Notes: generated by a model from the letters alone, not told the origin. DNA of 64,000 bases from CAVTRI01 sp963737075 (GCA_963737075.1 CAVTRI010000002.1:744001-808000), one strand, 5' to 3'. Numbered from the stretch's first letter, positions 45,630 to 54,173 are shown. A program made the numbers and translations.

Positions 45630-46399
45630 CCTTCGCCCGCCAGACCTACGCCATCGCTGCCCGCCACATCAAGACTCTGCTACGCCAGGGGGCTTTCGTG
45701 TTCATCACGCTGGCGCAGCCGGTCATCTGGCTGCTTCTCTTCGGCGCACTGTTCAAGCGGGTCACCGAGATCCCGGGCTTCGGCAGCCACGACTACATCG
45801 CGTTCCTTACGCCCGGGGTGGTGATCATGACCGCGCTGTTCTCAGCCGGTTGGTCAGGGATGACATTCATAGAAGATATGGACTCCGGCGTGATGGACCG
45901 CTTCCTGGCGTCGCCGGTGCACCGGGGCGCCCTCATGACCGCCTCGCTCGCCTCGCAGGCGGTGATGACCGTCATCCAGTCGCTCATCATCATCCTCCTC
46001 GGCTGGGCCACAGGGGCCACGTTCCCCGGCGGCGCGGCCGGGCTCGTCACCCTGGTCGGTGTGTCGGTGCTGATCGCCATCGCGGTGGCGGCCATGTCCA
46101 ACGGTCTGGCTCTGGTCGCCCGCCAGCGGGAGACGCTGATCGCGGCGTCGAGCGGGCTGGTCCTGCCCCTGACCTTTCTGTCGTCGGCGTTCCTGGCGAC
46201 CACACTGGTCACCCCCTGGATACGGGACATCGCCCGCTTCAACCCGGTCGACTGGGCCATCAAGGCGGGGCGGTACGCCATCGGCGCCGACGCCCACTGG
46301 GCGACGATCGGCTCGTACGTCGGGTTCCTCGTGGGGACGTGCGTCGTCGCCGGCTGGCTGGCCACCCGGGCCTTTGGCGCCTATCAGCGGGCCAGCTGA
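45626..46399 (+). CDS. ABC-2 type permease, DrrB-like
   Basis: 257 aa with six hydrophobic helices: GAFVFITLAQPVIWLLLFGALF, YIAFLTPGVVIMTALFSAGWSG, VMTVIQSLIIILLGWATGA, LVTLVGVSVLIAIAVAAM, SSGLVLPLTFLSSAFLATTLV, YVGFLVGTCVVAGWLA. The FIEDMDSGVMDRFLASPVHR loop is the ABC-2 coupling region. GTG at 45626 overlaps the proper ATPase stop by 4 nt. The stop codon is embedded in the first unit of an 18-bp repeat. Confidence 0.9.
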   Translation: MTFARQTYAIAARHIKTLLRQGAFVFITLAQPVIWLLLFGALFKRVTEIPGFGSHDYIAFLTPGVVIMTALFSAGWSGMTFIEDMDSGVMDRFLASPVHRGALMTASLASQAVMTVIQSLIIILLGWATGATFPGGAAGLVTLVGVSVLIAIAVAAMSNGLALVARQRETLIAASSGLVLPLTFLSSAFLATTLVTPWIRDIARFNPVDWAIKAGRYAIGADAHWATIGSYVGFLVGTCVVAGWLATRAFGAYQRAS

Positions 46400-46479
46400 C
46401 GCTCGTTTGGGCGGCGATCGCTCTATTGGCGGCGATCGCTCTGTTGGCGGCGGACGCTCGGTTGGCGGCGATGTTCGGG
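46400..46479 (+). repeat. 18-bp tandem repeat after the permease stop
   Basis: Units starting at 46407, 46426, 46444 and 46462 follow the pattern TTGGCGGCG(A/G)(T/A)CGCTC(T/G)(A/G); the first unit has one extra G. The sequence GACGCTCG-TTTGG around the permease stop (TGA 46397-46399) looks like a further half unit. No coding role seen. Confidence 0.85.
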
Positions 46480-46591
46480 AACTTCCACGAGTTGTTTGCC
46501 TCCGCCGCCCTTCTTCGACGACTAATCGCGCGTATGCACGCGATTTGTCGTCGAGGTTCCCGCCATCGGGCGAACAACTCGTAAAAGTTCG
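46478..46591. repeat. Long imperfect palindrome (about 114 bp)
   Basis: Outer arms AACTTCCACGAGTTGTTTGCC (46480-46500) and the complement of 46569-46589 agree at 18 of 21 positions. Inner arms CGACGACTAATCGCGCG and CACGCGATTTGTCGTCG (46516-46553) agree at most positions around a 4-nt centre. It could fold into one very long hairpin: a terminator for the exporter operon, or a decayed mobile palindrome. Confidence 0.75.
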
Positions 46592-46660
46592 GCGTCTACC
46601 GCAGGGATGCGGGTCCAGCGACACCGGTCGATCGAGCTCTCCGCCCCAACCTGAGACAAT

Positions 46661-46677
46661 GTCACTCATTGAGTGAC
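46661..46677. promoter_or_regulatory. 17-bp perfect palindrome over the permease start codon
   Basis: GTCACTCA-T-TGAGTGAC, with 8-bp arms, covers the TTG start (46669-46671) of the APC permease gene. A dimeric regulator bound here would block initiation; it may also hide the start codon in an RNA hairpin. Regulator unknown. Confidence 0.5.
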
Positions 46678-49131
46678 CTCGCCCACGACGCGACAGACGC
46701 GACGGAACGGCGGCCGGCTTGGCTGCGACCCGGCCGCTCCTCCGCGGGTACCAGCCCTGACCTGCCCGAGCGCCGCTCGTACAAGTGGAAGACGGCGCTC
46801 CTCGGCCCGCCGCTCGTCAGTGAGCAGCTGCACACAGAGCGACTGGGCAAACCGGTGGCCCTGGCGGTGCTCTCCTCGGACGTCATGTCCTCGGCGGCGT
46901 ATGCCACTGAGTCAATCCTGCGCATCCTGATCCCAGCCGCCGGCCTGGCCGCCTTCGGCCTGGTGACCCCGGTCACCGCCTTGCTGTTGGTGGTGTTAGG
47001 AGTCGTCTGTCTCTGCTACCGGGACGTGGTCAAGACCTACCCCGTATCCGGCGGGTCCTACGTGGTCAGTCGCGAGAACTTCGGCTACGCCACGGCACAG
47101 ATTCCAGGGGCGGCGCTGCTCTGCAGCTACACGCTGACCGTCGCGGTGTCGATCGCGGCCGGGGTGGACGCCATCCTGTCCGCCTTCCCGAGCCTGCATG
47201 TGTCGCCCGTGCTCTTGTCGGTCGTGTTCGTGGCGTTGCTTACCTTCGGCAACCTGCGGGGCATCCGCGAGGCGGGGCGGGTGTTCGCCGTGCCTACCTA
47301 CTGGTTCCTGGTCAGCATGCTGGCCCTTGTCCTGGCGGCCCTGATCCGTCTGGCTGTCGACGGCAGCCTCGGCCATGTACCGGAAAAGGCCGGGCATATT
47401 CCGATCGGCCAGAGCGGGGCCGGGTTGCTGGCTGGCGCGTCGGTATTCATCTTCCTCCGGGGCTTCGCCAACGGGGGCTCGGCCATGACCGGCATGGAGG
47501 CCATCTCGAACGCGGTGACCGTCTTCCGGGAACCGCAGGTCCGCAACGCCCGGCAAACGCTGGTGCTGATGGCGACCATTCTGGGGGCGCTTTTCCTGGC
47601 CGTGTCCACGCTGGCCGCGGCCACCCACGCCCTTCCGTACAGCCACGGAACGCCGACCGTCCTCTCCCAGCTCGGCCGGCAGGTCTTCGGCCAGGGGGGC
47701 CTGTCGGCCATCCCCTACTACTCGCTGCAGTTCAGCACCGCGTTGATTTTGATCCTCGGTGCCAATACCAGCTTCAACGGCTTCCCCCTCCTCGTCAGCT
47801 TCATCGCCCAGGACGCCTTTCTCCCCCGGCCGCTCACCACCCGCGGCCACCGGTTGGTGTACTCCAACGGGATCCTGGTCCTGGCCGGCCTGTCGGTGGG
47901 CCTGCTCCTGGTCACCCGCGCCAACGTCGCCAGCCTCATCCCGCTCTACGCCTGCACGGTGTTCACCGGCTTCACCATGGCCGGAGCCGGCATGACCCGC
48001 TACCACCTCACCCATCCCGGTCCCCGGCAGCGGCGCGGTGTGATCGTCAACGGGGTGGCCTTCGCCGCCAGCTTGATCGTGACCATGATCTTCGTGGTCA
48101 CCGAGTTCACGCGGGGCGCGTGGGCGGTGGTCGTGGTGATCCCACTGATCGTGTTCGGATTGTCGCGGACTCACCGCCGATACCGGGCCGAGCGGGCGGT
48201 GCTGGCCGAAGAGGCAGCTCCGGCGGCGGTGAGCGCCCCCACCCTCCCGCATCACGTCGTGCTGCTGCTGGTCGACCGGATCGACCTGGCGACCGCCCGG
48301 GCGCTCCAGCTGGCCCGTTCGCTCGCCGTCGGCGACGAGCTGCGGGCCATCCACTTCATGATCGACGAGGAGCACGCGGCCAAGCTGACCAGGGCATGGA
48401 CCCGGCTGGGCCTTGACTCGGTCGCCCTGGAGGTCATGGAGTGCCCCGACCGGCGCCTGGTCCGGGCCGCCACCGAGCTGGGCGCCGACCTGGCGAACGA
48501 CGGCCGGACGGAGGTGCTGATGGTGCTCCCCCGCCGGGCCTACCGCGGTTTGGCCAGCCACCTGCTGCACGACCACACGGCGGACCGGATCGTCGCCGCC
48601 GTGACCCAGATCCGCAATGTCAGCGCCACCATCGCCCCCTTCGATGTGTCGCGCTCCTTGCGCGCCCGCCTCGGCGCGCAGGGAGCGCTCAGCTCGGACG
48701 GCGGCGTCTCGGCCGGAACACCCGGCGCCGCCCGCGACAACGGGGGTGAGGCCGCCCCAGCGGTGCAGACCCGCTGGGCGCCCGTCGACCCCACCTCGGT
48801 CGCCCGGGCCATGGGCGACAGCGAACACCGCCCGCGGTTCACCCCGATCGGTGAGGTCGAGCACCGCCAGCGGACACGGGTGGTCGGGCGTGTTCACACC
48901 GTCCGGGTGCAGCCCTGGGCGGGGGTTCCCACATTCGAATGCACGCTGGTCGACGTCTCCGGTGCGATGACAGTGGTGTTCCTCGGCCGGCGAAGCGTGG
49001 CTGGCATCTCCCCCGGCGTGAAACTGGTCGTCGAGGGAGCGATCGGCACCTACCGGGGGCGGCTGGCGATGCTCAACCCGTCGTACGAGTTTGTCGAGGC
49101 GGCCGAGCGGGGGCGCTCCGAAACGGCGTGA
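46669..49131 (+). CDS. APC-superfamily permease (KimA-like) with C-terminal OB-fold-like domain
   Basis: 820 aa from TTG 46669. Residues about 65-510 hold 12 membrane helices of the APC fold, with LSSDVMSSAAYATESILRIL and CYRDVVKTYPVSGGSYVV as in KimA-type potassium transporters. A cytosolic USP-like domain follows (HHVVLLLVDRIDLATARALQLA ... VALEVMECPDRRLVRAATEL). The last 110 residues (EHRQRTRVVGRVHTVRVQPW ... CTLVDVSGAMTVVFLGRRSVAGI, KLVVEGAIGTYRGRLAMLNPSYEFV) look like an OB-fold of the kind found in nucleic-acid-binding DUF3159-associated proteins. Fusion of these to one polypeptide is unusual. K+ transport is inferred from family. Confidence 0.82.
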   Translation: MSDLAHDATDATERRPAWLRPGRSSAGTSPDLPERRSYKWKTALLGPPLVSEQLHTERLGKPVALAVLSSDVMSSAAYATESILRILIPAAGLAAFGLVTPVTALLLVVLGVVCLCYRDVVKTYPVSGGSYVVSRENFGYATAQIPGAALLCSYTLTVAVSIAAGVDAILSAFPSLHVSPVLLSVVFVALLTFGNLRGIREAGRVFAVPTYWFLVSMLALVLAALIRLAVDGSLGHVPEKAGHIPIGQSGAGLLAGASVFIFLRGFANGGSAMTGMEAISNAVTVFREPQVRNARQTLVLMATILGALFLAVSTLAAATHALPYSHGTPTVLSQLGRQVFGQGGLSAIPYYSLQFSTALILILGANTSFNGFPLLVSFIAQDAFLPRPLTTRGHRLVYSNGILVLAGLSVGLLLVTRANVASLIPLYACTVFTGFTMAGAGMTRYHLTHPGPRQRRGVIVNGVAFAASLIVTMIFVVTEFTRGAWAVVVVIPLIVFGLSRTHRRYRAERAVLAEEAAPAAVSAPTLPHHVVLLLVDRIDLATARALQLARSLAVGDELRAIHFMIDEEHAAKLTRAWTRLGLDSVALEVMECPDRRLVRAATELGADLANDGRTEVLMVLPRRAYRGLASHLLHDHTADRIVAAVTQIRNVSATIAPFDVSRSLRARLGAQGALSSDGGVSAGTPGAARDNGGEAAPAVQTRWAPVDPTSVARAMGDSEHRPRFTPIGEVEHRQRTRVVGRVHTVRVQPWAGVPTFECTLVDVSGAMTVVFLGRRSVAGISPGVKLVVEGAIGTYRGRLAMLNPSYEFVEAAERGRSETA

Positions 49132-49161
49132 GTTCCCGCCCCCTGCCCGAGCAGGCCGCCC

Positions 49162-49914
49162 TCAGCGGAAGATCCGCAGCGCCGGCGCGCCGTAGTGCGG
49201 ATCGGGTTGACCCGCTGGTACGCCGGCCTGGGCCGCGACGGCCGCACCGACCTGGTCGGCCAGCGTCACCGCCACTGCTAACGCCTCCCGGCGCGCGACC
49301 TGGCCGGGGTGCAGCTGTACGACAAAGTGCCCGAGGACCGTACCCAACCCCCACACCGGCAGCGCCACCCGCTCGCCCACCATCTCCACCCGCCCGGCAC
49401 GGTCTACGACCGCGACCCCAGCGGGGAGAGGCTCAGCGGTGTACGAGCAGTCGACGGCCTCGAGGGCATTGGTCAGCTGCCCTGCCACGGCGCTGATCAT
49501 GGGCACCAGCTCCTCGCCGCGGGCCAGCCGCGAAGACACCTCCTGAACCCTGCCAAGGTCCCCCACCGCGGCGCGGTCCGCCCTCCGCAGCCGAGTGACC
49601 CGCAACGCCAGCTCACCAGTGAGGGCGCCGACCACGACCAGCGCTATCGCGGTCGCCACGTCAGCTTGACGGGAAATGCGGAACCGGTCGTAGGGCAGCG
49701 TGTCGAAGAACACGAACGCCAGCGCAGCCGACACCGCCGCCGCGAGCACGACCGAACGCCTCCCGGCGGCGCCGGTGGCAGTGATAACCATCACCAGCGC
49801 GAGGGCCACCACCACGTTTGTCTGCGCCGCTCGCAGCGGGATCCACGCGACGGCGAGAGCGACCGGGGCGGCGACCCCGGCAAACAGCGTCAACCAGACC
49901 CGACGCGAGGCCAC
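49162..49914 (-). CDS. DUF4118 membrane protein with GAF-like tail
   Basis: 250 aa from GTG 49914. Four hydrophobic helices (VWLTLFAGVAAPVALAVAWI, VVVALALVMVITATGAA, SVVLAAAVSAALAFVFF, ATAIALVVVGALTGELALRV) with the DTLPYDRFRI turn typical of the KdpD-type DUF4118 sensor domain. The rest (DLGRVQEVSSRLARGEELVPMISAVAGQLTNAL) is a degenerate GAF-like region; there is no histidine kinase domain. Convergent with the KimA-like transporter, consistent with a role in potassium or envelope sensing, but this is inference. Confidence 0.75.
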   Translation of the reverse strand: MASRRVWLTLFAGVAAPVALAVAWIPLRAAQTNVVVALALVMVITATGAAGRRSVVLAAAVSAALAFVFFDTLPYDRFRISRQADVATAIALVVVGALTGELALRVTRLRRADRAAVGDLGRVQEVSSRLARGEELVPMISAVAGQLTNALEAVDCSYTAEPLPAGVAVVDRAGRVEMVGERVALPVWGLGTVLGHFVVQLHPGQVARREALAVAVTLADQVGAAVAAQAGVPAGQPDPHYGAPALRIFR

Positions 49915-49940
49915 GTTCCGCAGTATAGGAATCGAGGTGG

Positions 49941-49946
49941 TACAAT
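49941..49946 (+). promoter_or_regulatory. -10 box TACAAT of the manganese-riboswitch transcript
   Basis: TACAAT at 49941-49946, about 7 nt before the predicted aptamer start and within the divergent region next to the DUF4118 start. No convincing -35 box is seen at 17 nt, only TTCCGC with a 19-nt spacer. Confidence 0.45.
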
Positions 49947-49950
49947 GAAT

Positions 49951-50050
49951 GCCGGTTGGGGAGTAGCCCGCCACCGGTGGATCGACATGCTGGCGTGATG
50001 AGCGCCCGGTCGCTGGGCCTGCCATGTGCAGGTGGGCAAGACCTTCCGTT
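49951..50050 (+). promoter_or_regulatory. yybP-ykoY manganese riboswitch
   Basis: The 5' box GGGGAGTAGC (49958-49967) and the 3' box GGGCAAGACCTTCCG (50034-50048) are the two conserved sequence blocks of the yybP-ykoY aptamer. CGG..GG at 49953-49959 can pair with CC..CCG at 50042-50048 to form P1, and a hairpin lies in between. It precedes a TMEM165/GDT1-family gene, a known target class controlled by this Mn2+ riboswitch. The ribosome-binding site AAGGGAAGG at 50104-50112 lies just beyond, so Mn2+ binding probably exposes it or prevents termination. Confidence 0.85.
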
Positions 50051-50118
50051 CGTGTGCCATGTCGTCGTGGCCGGAACGGAGGTCGAGGCCCCCGGACCGG
50101 CGGAAAGGGAAGGTCCGG

Positions 50119-50694
50119 GTGAATCCCACCATCGCCTTGATCTGCTTCCCGGTGATATTCGTTGGCGAGCTCCCGGACAAGACCATGTTCGCCAGCCTCC
50201 TGCTGGCCACGCGCGGACGGCCCCGGCACGTATGGATGGGCGCCGCCGCGGCCTTCCTCATTCACGTCGTCATTGCCATCACCGTGGGCGTCGCCCTCTT
50301 CGCCGTGATGCCCAAGCGGGCCATCGACGTCGTCGTGGCGGCGATGTTCGCTGTCGGGGCTGCGTACGCGTGGAAGGAAAGTGTCCGGGGCGAGGAGCCA
50401 CGCGTGGTGCGCCCCCGGGCGCGCGGCAGTGCGATCCTCACCGCATTCATCATCATCTTCCTCGCCGAGTGGGGCGACTTGACGCAGATCCTGACCGCCA
50501 ACCTGGCCGCCCGCTACCACGCCCCCCTATCGGTGGCGGTTGGCGCCGTCCTCGCCCTGTGGGCGGTCGCCGCCTTGGCGGTGGCCAGCGGCCAGACCTT
50601 GCTGCGGTACGTCCAGGTGCGGACGCTGAGGAGAGTGACTGCGGGGGCGCTCTTGCTTCTCACTGGCTACAGCGTGTGGACGGCCGTGAGATGA
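50119..50694 (+). CDS. TMEM165/GDT1 (UPF0016) family manganese exporter
   Basis: 191 aa from GTG 50119. Two repeats of three helices each carry the family signature E-x-x-D-(K/L)-T: VGELPDKTMFASLLLAT and AEWGDLTQILTANLAA; the first has Pro in place of Gly, common in actinobacteria. A short charged loop (KESVRGEEPRVVRPRARG) separates the halves. Members export Mn2+ (or Ca2+) in exchange for protons. The upstream yybP-ykoY riboswitch supports Mn2+. Confidence 0.9.
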   Translation: MNPTIALICFPVIFVGELPDKTMFASLLLATRGRPRHVWMGAAAAFLIHVVIAITVGVALFAVMPKRAIDVVVAAMFAVGAAYAWKESVRGEEPRVVRPRARGSAILTAFIIIFLAEWGDLTQILTANLAARYHAPLSVAVGAVLALWAVAALAVASGQTLLRYVQVRTLRRVTAGALLLLTGYSVWTAVR

Positions 50695-51798
50695 CCCCGC
50701 TCGAGCAGATCCCGTTCGCGTTCGAGCTTCCGTAGGCGAGGCCGGACCCTCATGAAGTAGACGACCGCCACCGGCAGCCCCAACCCGAAGGGGGCGCCGA
50801 CCCCGAGGGCTGCCACCCATCGGATGCGGTCCCGGCCGGCGGCGTCCCACGCCGAGGACTGGCGGAGGGACCCGTCGACGGCCGCCCACAAGGGGAGGCC
50901 GGTCACCAGGCCGATGCCGAGGGCCCACGCCAGGCCAGCATTGTTGTTAGCGAAGAGCAAGGCCAGCGCCGACGCCGCCAACACGAACACCAACACTGGC
51001 CGCACGATGGCGTCGCTGGCCCGGGCGGATACCCGCGCGCCCAGGTACACCCCGGGCACGCTGCCGAGGATGAGCGCCCCGGCCAACCCAAAGTCGACGT
51101 GGCCGAAGATGAGCTGGCCGAGGGTGGCCGAAGCCACGAGAGGAACAGCCTGCACGAGATTCTGTGCCCACCAGCCGGGACGACGAGAGCCGCGGGTAGA
51201 GCAGCATCAGCAGGACCATCATCAACGAACCGGACCCCACCGACGTCATGCCCACCACAAACCCGCCGGCGACGCCGACGAGCACGGTGGGCCCCGTGCG
51301 CAGGACGTGCGGCGCCTCCTCGACCACGGACGATCCGCCCCCCATCCCGAGCCGGCGGGCGCGCCGCGCGCCGAGGGCCGACTTCGCCACCAGGCTGGCA
51401 CAGGCGACGATCAGCGCCCAACCAAGGACGGTCTTGATCTCCGCCTGCACATGGCGGCTGTTGCCGAACTGATTGAGTGTGTACGCGCCCACGAATGCTG
51501 CCGGCACCGACCCCACGACCAGCCGGCAGACCAGCCCGCGGTCGACCGTGCCCCGAAGGGCGTGCACGCCGCCGCCGATCGGCTTCATAACCAAGGAATT
51601 GACCAGATCGCTCGCGATCGCGACCTTGGGGTCGACGCGGAACAGCAGCACGAGCGCCGGCGTCATCAGCGCCCCGCCGCCCATTCCGCTGATGCCCACC
51701 GCGAACCCGCCGATCAGTCCCGCGAGGACCAGCAGCAAGGTGTTGGTGTGATGCACGTGGTGTGCGGCGTGCGCGGCCGCAAGGGCGGAGAACGACAT
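50667..51798 (-). pseudogene. TauE/SafE (TSUP) permease, frameshifted
   Basis: The first frame (ATG 51798) gives LLLVLAGLIGGFAVGISGMGGGALMTPALVLLF and, in the second half, GVAGGFVVGMTSVGSGSLMMVLLMLLYPRLSSSRLVGT, the two TSUP repeats. It then breaks; the other frame continues LVQAVPLVASATLGQLIFGHVDFGLAGALILGSVPGVYLGARVSAR to TGA at 50667. The break reads ACA-GAA-TCTC on the minus strand where ACA-GAT-CTC would keep frame, so one extra base near 51160-51161. TSUP proteins export sulfite or organosulfonates. A late frameshift or an assembly error. Confidence 0.82.
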
Positions 51799-51819
51799 CG
51801 AAGTAAGTTGATCGGTTGA

Positions 51820-51833
51820 GTAGGAAATCCTAC
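51820..51833. promoter_or_regulatory. Short palindrome upstream of the TSUP gene
   Basis: GTAGGA-AA-TCCTAC (6-bp perfect arms, 2-nt centre) lies 22 bp before the TSUP start codon, in the 81-bp gap after the DUF2461 stop. It is a candidate repressor site, for example of a sulfur- or metal-responsive regulator; nothing else supports it. Confidence 0.35.
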
Positions 51834-51879
51834 CTGTATGCGCGCTGGGACGCCACGGTTGCTCTCGTCGATTGCCCGA

Positions 51880-52524
51880 TCAGGCGATCTCGACCGGCGA
51901 CTCGCTGCCCACGTGGGTGTCGAGCCACCCGCAGATCGGCCGCGACGCCCGGAGGAACTCCACCACCCTGGTCTTGGCCCGTCCGCTGGCCAGCCACCGA
52001 CCCGCCGGCCACTCCTGCCAGGTGACGAGCCCTTTCAGGCGCAACAGGTCGGCGCGCGAGTGATCCTTCGCAAAGCCACGAGGCACGGTCTTCAGCGTCT
52101 CGTGGGCGGTGACGCTGATCCCTGACCGCTGGGCCTCGGCCACGAGCCGCTGCAACGCGTCGCCGGACCCGGGTGCGGCGACGGCGGCGCGAAACCGCGC
52201 CAGCTGAGGCGGGTCCATGTGATACATGCCGCAGCCGACGCCGAGGCCGGCAGCCGAAAGCTGCACATATCCCCCGGCCTCGAGCGACGCCGCGATCGAC
52301 GTCTTGTACGGAGACTTGTCGGCGCTGAAGCGCACGTCCCGGTACGGCCGGAAGATCCGGGCCGGCCCGAACTCGTCGGCCAGCTCGGCCAGCAGCTCTT
52401 CCATGGGCTGGCGGACAGCCGTTTCGTAGACACCCTTGTGGGCCTGCCAGTACGGCTTCGAGTTGTCCTCTTCCAGGCCGTCGAAGAAGTCGATGGCCTG
52501 GTCGCCCCATCCTCTGAACGCCAT
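51880..52524 (-). CDS. DUF2461 family protein
   Basis: 214 aa from ATG 52524 (MAFRGWGDQAIDFFDGLEEDNSKPYW). Family features are FFDGLEEDNSKPYWQAHKGVYE, RPYRDVRFSADKSPYKTSIAA, YVQLSAAGLGVGCGMYHMDPPQLARFRAAV and GFAKDHSRADLLRLKGLV. Function of DUF2461 is not known. Single gene, followed by the TSUP gene. Confidence 0.88.
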   Translation of the reverse strand: MAFRGWGDQAIDFFDGLEEDNSKPYWQAHKGVYETAVRQPMEELLAELADEFGPARIFRPYRDVRFSADKSPYKTSIAASLEAGGYVQLSAAGLGVGCGMYHMDPPQLARFRAAVAAPGSGDALQRLVAEAQRSGISVTAHETLKTVPRGFAKDHSRADLLRLKGLVTWQEWPAGRWLASGRAKTRVVEFLRASRPICGWLDTHVGSESPVEIA

Positions 52525-52556
52525 GCACACGAGGCTAGAAAACGCGTGGGCCTGAC

Positions 52557-53546
52557 CTACACGATTTCGAGCGTCCACTCCTGCCACTCGGCCACGGGCC
52601 TGAACCCCATGGCGTCGTTGATCGACAGCATCGCTGCGTTAACCCCGGCGTTCCACGTCTCCAGGGTGATGACTTCCGGGCGTTCGTCGAGGAGGCGCAA
52701 CGCGTTGGCCGCCTTCAGCCACCGGCCGAGGCCGAGGTTGCGGTGGGCGGGCACCACGCCGGTGTCCCACTGCACTCCCAGCCAGGGCCGGGCGCGGGTG
52801 GCCATCAGCGCCGTGTAACCAACCAGGTCGCCGGTGGCGTCATGGCGGGCGCAGACCGTCCACTCCCAGCTCATTCGGGGCTGCCGCGCCTCCTGGCCGG
52901 AGAGCACCTCTTCCGCGGTGGGCAGCACATCCTCGTCGCCGGGGTTGCGCGGCGCCGTGTTCATCACATGCGTCAGCCGGGCGAACCCCTCCAGGAGCTC
53001 GTCCGGGCATGGCCCATCGAAGGACACGAGCGAGTAACCGTGAGCGCGCTCGGAGGCGCGCTTCCCCCACGATTCGAGCATGGCCCGGTCGAGGTCGGCG
53101 ACCTGGAGGCGGTTTTGCCGGTCAACGATGCCCGGTGTGGCGCCGACGGCGGCGGCGAACCCCATCCCGCCTGCGTGGCCGACCGGTGCGTAGCCGCGCA
53201 CCCGGCGGCGGTCCGCCCGTTCGCGCACGGCCTCGAGCAGCGAGCGCCCGACGCCCTGCCGCCGCCGGTCCGCTCGGACGGCGAACACCTCTACTTCGGC
53301 CAACTCGCGGCTGCCGGCGACGTCCTCGAGAGCCACCTGCGCCGCCCCCACCGTGTGCCCGTCGTCTCGCGCCACCGCCAGCGACACCCGGCGGTGCGTC
53401 GGGACGAAGGTGATATCAGCCAGGACCTCCGCCGCAGGAAGGTCCGGCTCATCAGGGATGACCTCACGGTCGCAGTCGGTGAGCAGCGAGGCGACGTCGT
53501 CGAACGCCCGCTCGTCATCCGGTGCCAGCCACTCGATGGTCACCAT
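52557..53546 (-). CDS. Tandem GNAT acetyltransferase
   Basis: 329 aa from ATG 53546; a TTG ten codons upstream is an alternative. Two GNAT halves: the first with motif A VEVFAVRADRRRQGVGRSLLEAV, the second with WDTGVVPAHRNLGLGRWLKAANALRLL and the C-terminal ETWNAGVNAAMLSINDAMGFRPVAEW. The double-domain architecture is that of mycothiol synthase and related actinobacterial proteins; whether it is MshD cannot be decided from sequence alone. Substrate unknown. Confidence 0.82.
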   Translation of the reverse strand: MVTIEWLAPDDERAFDDVASLLTDCDREVIPDEPDLPAAEVLADITFVPTHRRVSLAVARDDGHTVGAAQVALEDVAGSRELAEVEVFAVRADRRRQGVGRSLLEAVRERADRRRVRGYAPVGHAGGMGFAAAVGATPGIVDRQNRLQVADLDRAMLESWGKRASERAHGYSLVSFDGPCPDELLEGFARLTHVMNTAPRNPGDEDVLPTAEEVLSGQEARQPRMSWEWTVCARHDATGDLVGYTALMATRARPWLGVQWDTGVVPAHRNLGLGRWLKAANALRLLDERPEVITLETWNAGVNAAMLSINDAMGFRPVAEWQEWTLEIV

Positions 53547-53618
53547 GTCTCGGTGTTCTAGCTCGCCGATCGACAAGTGGAAAGCGATTAGATCGCGCCT
53601 CCGTTAGCGTCCTCCGAT

Positions 53619-54167
53619 GTGGCTCGGCACGACCCCGATGCGCGGGCGCTTCGCATTGTCGTGCTGGCCGACACACACGTGCGGACCGCTTCGCCACCCC
53701 GACGCGGGGCGAGCCGCGGGTTGCCGCTGGCGGCGTGGCGGAGGTTGGACGGAGCAGACACGATTCTGCACGCAGGTGACGTGCTCGACGCCGGTTTCCT
53801 CGAGCTCCTTGCGGCGGCGGCTCCCGTGCATGCTGTCTTGGGAAACAACGATCATGACCTGGTGGGCGTACTTCCGACCACGCGAACTCTCGACCTCGGC
53901 GGCGTCTCAGTCGGGATGATTCACGACAGTGGCCCGACAAGCGGTCGGGCCCGACGGCTCCGCCGCCGCTTCCCCAGAGCCGATCTGGTGGTGTTCGGGC
54001 ACAGTCACGCCCCGCTCGACGAGGAAGGCGAGGACGGACAGCGCCTCTTTAACCCCGGCTCGCCGACGCAAAGGCGGGCGCAGCCAGTGCACACGCTCGG
54101 CGAGATCCGGGTCGCGGACGGAACGATCGTCGACCACCGCGTCATCCCGCTCGAGGATTTGGGGTGA
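53619..54167 (+). CDS. YfcE/MJ0936-type metallophosphoesterase
   Basis: 182 aa from GTG 53619. Calcineurin-fold metal ligands in order: VVLADTHVR (D, H), ILHAGDVLD (D), AVLGNNDHD (N, D), GMIHDS (H), VVFGHSHAPLDEE (H). Small single-domain enzymes of this type hydrolyse phosphodiesters such as p-nitrophenyl esters; physiological substrate unknown. Convergent with the amidohydrolase gene, 6 nt between stops. Confidence 0.88.
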   Translation: MARHDPDARALRIVVLADTHVRTASPPRRGASRGLPLAAWRRLDGADTILHAGDVLDAGFLELLAAAAPVHAVLGNNDHDLVGVLPTTRTLDLGGVSVGMIHDSGPTSGRARRLRRRFPRADLVVFGHSHAPLDEEGEDGQRLFNPGSPTQRRAQPVHTLGEIRVADGTIVDHRVIPLEDLG

Positions 54168-54173
54168 CGGGCG

